A stretch of DNA of 64,000 nucleotides from Methanomethylovorans hollandica DSM 15978 (GTDB lineage Archaea > Halobacteriota > Methanosarcinia > Methanosarcinales > Methanosarcinaceae). Under the pieces are notes generated by a model. It had not been told where the DNA came from. It made no database searches and saw only the letters and a list, made by a program, of their open reading frames with translations. The stretch spans positions 2,038,011-2,102,010 of the forward strand of contig NC_019977.1 of assembly GCF_000328665.1 (NCBI RefSeq), given 5' to 3'. The stretch's first letter is position 1. Every line of letters starts with the position of its first letter. A program made the translations under genes and the position numbers. Shown piece after piece: positions 62,105 through 64,000 of the stretch.

Positions 62105-64000
62105 ATGAAAACGCGTTTAGGTTTTGCTATATATTTAGTATTGATACTGCTGGCAGGTGGGGCAATTGCGATCCCAAGCATTTCTGACCACTCTCCAGCC
62201 AGCGATCTGACTTCAACAGTTGGTGATAGCCAAGATTTCAGTGTTAACATAAATGAAACTGCTGATGTTACCTGGTTTTTGAATGGGACACTGGTCAACA
62301 CAGATGAAGCAGTAACCACTTCTACATATTCAAATGACGATGCATCCGCTGGAGTATATAATGTTACAGCAGTAACACAGAATGCCAATGGAACTGACCA
62401 GTATATCTGGATTTGGACTGTAAATAGTACACCTTTGACTATAACAGGCTACAACCCCGATGACACTACCCCAGAATCCATAACAGGAGAATCAGTAAAT
62501 TTTGATGTCACACTCAACCAGGAAGCTGAGATAAGATGGCTTATTAACGGAACAGAAGTGGATACAGCAACAGGTGCTTCAGACTCATATTCAAACAGCA
62601 CAGCTCTTGCCGGAAGACATAATGTAACGGCTGTTGCATCGAACATGAACGGTACTGAACAGAGAACCTGGGATTGGACGGTCACAAACGCAACAAATGA
62701 AACACTGTCCATTACAGATTTCAGGCCTACTGATACCACCCCAGAATCGACCACCGGAACTCCAATAGAATTTAATATTACACTCAACCAGGAAGCTGAG
62801 ATAAGATGGCTGATCAATGGAACCGTTGTGGATACAGCAACCGGCACTTCTGATTTATATACTAACAGTACGGCTGTTCCAGGAACATATAATGTAACGG
62901 CAGCTGCATCGAATGCAAATGGCTCTGCTCAACAAATATGGGGTTGGACGGTCACAAGCGCAACAAATGAAACATTATCCATTACAGATTTTACACCCAC
63001 TGACACCACTCCAGAATCTATCACAGGAACTTCAATGGAATTTAATGTTACACTCAACCAAGAAGCTGAGATAAGATGGCTGATCAATGGAACTGTTGTG
63101 GATACAACAGCTGGAACTTCTGATTCATATTCTAACAGTACGGCTGTTCCAGGAACATATAATGTAACGGCAGCTGTATCAAATGCAAATGGCTCTGCTC
63201 AACAGATATGGGACTGGAAGGTTTCAAATGCTGAGATCGGATCTCCCGAGATCACAGGTTTCACTCCTGAAGAGGACCCTGCAAGTGTGGTGGGTGCTTA
63301 TCAGAATTTTACAGTTGAAACTAATCAGGATGTCGATATCGAATGGTATATCGATGGAGATCTGGAGCAAACCAACGAATCTGTATCATTTGCAGCATTA
63401 AATGTTTCGGATAAGGCTACAGGTTCCTATAATGTAACAGCGATAGCATCAAATGAAAATGGAGATGCTCAGAAGAGATGGACATGGACAGTAGCTTCAA
63501 AAACATATCTGAGTGGTGACCGTATATGGGACGCTGATGCCAATCAGTCTCTTGATTATACATGGACGGCCCTGAGCTACTCCGGTTTTTACTATGACCT
63601 TGATACAGGAGAAGGATCAGAGACCATGACCGTGCATCTTGACAGCAGGTCTGACAGATCTATTGACAGAGAGGATCTGGAGTATGAAACCACACCTATA
63701 ACTACTGATTTTGAGTATGGCAATTGGGGTAAGTATCAGGTCATAGGTTTCATGGCCGAGAAATATTTCGCAGGATATCTGGACACTACTCGGTTTACTG
63801 ACGAGATAAGTGTCATGTCGGACGGCATACTCTCTAAAGTGCTCTTAGATGAAAGTGATAAAAAATCACTATATGCAGGCTCAAGCCTTACCCTGGAACA
63901 AGGTTATGCCCTGAACATAGTAGAAGTAGACGTGAACGGTAACAATGTGTATGTAACCCTTTCCAAGGATGGCTCACAAGTTGATGAGACCATAGTAAGA
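62105..64000 (+). CDS. Large S-layer-type surface protein with tandem Ig/PKD-like repeats (runs off window)
   Basis: The frame is open from the ATG at 62105 to the last base (632 codons). A signal peptide (MKTRLGFAIYLVLILLAGGAIA) precedes five related repeats of ~88-90 residues, each with a strand like EIRWLINGT, a YNVTA segment and a W-x-W-T-V-like end. After about residue 460 comes an S-layer duplication-type domain (GDRIWDADANQSLDYTWTALSYSGFYYDLDTGEGSETM, then LTLEQGYALNIVEVDVNGNNVYVTLSKDG), as in Methanosarcinales S-layer proteins. Many N-x-T/S sequons suggest glycosylation. The C-terminal end is outside. Confidence 0.85.
   Translation, partial: MKTRLGFAIYLVLILLAGGAIAIPSISDHSPASDLTSTVGDSQDFSVNINETADVTWFLNGTLVNTDEAVTTSTYSNDDASAGVYNVTAVTQNANGTDQYIWIWTVNSTPLTITGYNPDDTTPESITGESVNFDVTLNQEAEIRWLINGTEVDTATGASDSYSNSTALAGRHNVTAVASNMNGTEQRTWDWTVTNATNETLSITDFRPTDTTPESTTGTPIEFNITLNQEAEIRWLINGTVVDTATGTSDLYTNSTAVPGTYNVTAAASNANGSAQQIWGWTVTSATNETLSITDFTPTDTTPESITGTSMEFNVTLNQEAEIRWLINGTVVDTTAGTSDSYSNSTAVPGTYNVTAAVSNANGSAQQIWDWKVSNAEIGSPEITGFTPEEDPASVVGAYQNFTVETNQDVDIEWYIDGDLEQTNESVSFAALNVSDKATGSYNVTAIASNENGDAQKRWTWTVASKTYLSGDRIWDADANQSLDYTWTALSYSGFYYDLDTGEGSETMTVHLDSRSDRSIDREDLEYETTPITTDFEYGNWGKYQVIGFMAEKYFAGYLDTTRFTDEISVMSDGILSKVLLDESDKKSLYAGSSLTLEQGYALNIVEVDVNGNNVYVTLSKDGSQVDETIVR
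62200..63495 (+). repeat. Five tandem ~270-base repeats inside the S-layer-type gene
   Basis: The codons for A-E-I-R-W-L-I-N-G-T begin at 62525, 62795 and 63065, exactly 270 bases apart. Diverged first and last units align at 62261 (264 bases before) and 63332 (267 bases after). The middle three units are nearly identical at DNA level, including the DTTPES region, which suggests recent duplication or gene conversion. Confidence 0.85.

Noticed and set aside
62200-63495. Regular repeats as a CRISPR array
   Set aside because: The period is 270 bases, the repeats are coding and in frame throughout, and no short palindromic repeat-spacer pattern is present.
1-64000. tRNA, rRNA or CRISPR genes
   Set aside because: No cloverleaf, conserved rRNA segment or repeat-spacer array was recognised by eye; tRNAscan-SE or Infernal would settle this.

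Overview
The window comes from a methanogenic archaeon of the order Methanosarcinales, most likely family Methanosarcinaceae (Methanolobus, Methanomethylovorans or Methanosarcina type). The genus cannot be fixed from sequence alone. The evidence is a complete mtrEDCBAFGH operon, a methanogenesis marker 16 protein, F420 biosynthesis (cofE), archaeal informational genes (Sec61-beta, SRP19, RadB, TrmI, archaeal TyrRS, an RFC small-subunit paralog, Thg1-type protein), a methanogen-type nrdHDG cluster, two DUF1699 proteins and S-layer-type surface proteins. Gene starts often follow GGAG or GGTG Shine-Dalgarno motifs, and TATA boxes and T-rich terminators are archaeal in style.

Layout. 0-3.5 kb: end of an AMP-forming acyl-CoA synthetase, then vorC-vorB-vorA (branched-chain 2-oxoacid:ferredoxin oxidoreductase). 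3.6-8.4 kb, minus strand: a PII-like protein with two DUF1538 membrane proteins, a universal stress protein and a Kef-type antiporter. 8.4-10.1 kb: accessory stretch with an exported protein, a short ORF remnant and a 37-residue membrane peptide. 10.1-15.8 kb, minus: marker 16, a coiled-coil protein, TyrRS, Thg1, PRC-barrel, malate dehydrogenase. 15.9-24.4 kb: DEDD nuclease, TrkH, UvrC, cupin phosphoglucose isomerase, a stand-alone NrpR domain, a RecJ-like DHH protein with a small nuclease-like partner, and a small membrane protein. 24.5-32 kb, minus: two DUF1699 paralogs around a 0.6-kb AT-rich gap, a winged-helix protein, then secF-secD-RFC paralog-elp3. 32-39.1 kb: dCMP deaminase, cofE, Hsp20, apgM, a surface protein, aspartate kinase, purM and a small conserved ORF. 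39.1-40.4 kb: an IS605/IS1341-type element carrying only tnpB. 40.4-42.3 kb: two genes of unknown function. 42.3-47.3 kb: the mtr operon. 47.7-56.2 kb: housekeeping and unknown genes (sugar isomerase family, Usp, DUF5806, SRP19, Sec61-beta, MtnA, HD hydrolase, TrmI, RadB) and one decayed membrane-protein pseudogene. 56.5-64 kb: nrdH-nrdD-nrdG, a DUF4349 lipoprotein, thiL, and the start of a large S-layer-type protein with about 90-residue tandem repeats that runs off the window.

Together the genes cover core energy metabolism (Mtr: methyl transfer coupled to Na+ export), ferredoxin-linked acyl metabolism (VOR plus acyl-CoA synthetase), ion homeostasis (DUF1538 pair, Kef, TrkH), anaerobic dNTP synthesis, DNA repair and the cell envelope. 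I did not find a convincing large undescribed multi-gene system. The best leads are the TnpB element with its predicted guide RNA (its end seems to supply a host gene's stop codon), the perfect palindrome at the predicted mtr transcription start, the motif-degenerate RFC paralog, the RecJ/nuclease pair, the DUF1699 pair with a 609-base upstream region, and the DUF1538-PII operon. No tRNA, rRNA or CRISPR array was recognised.
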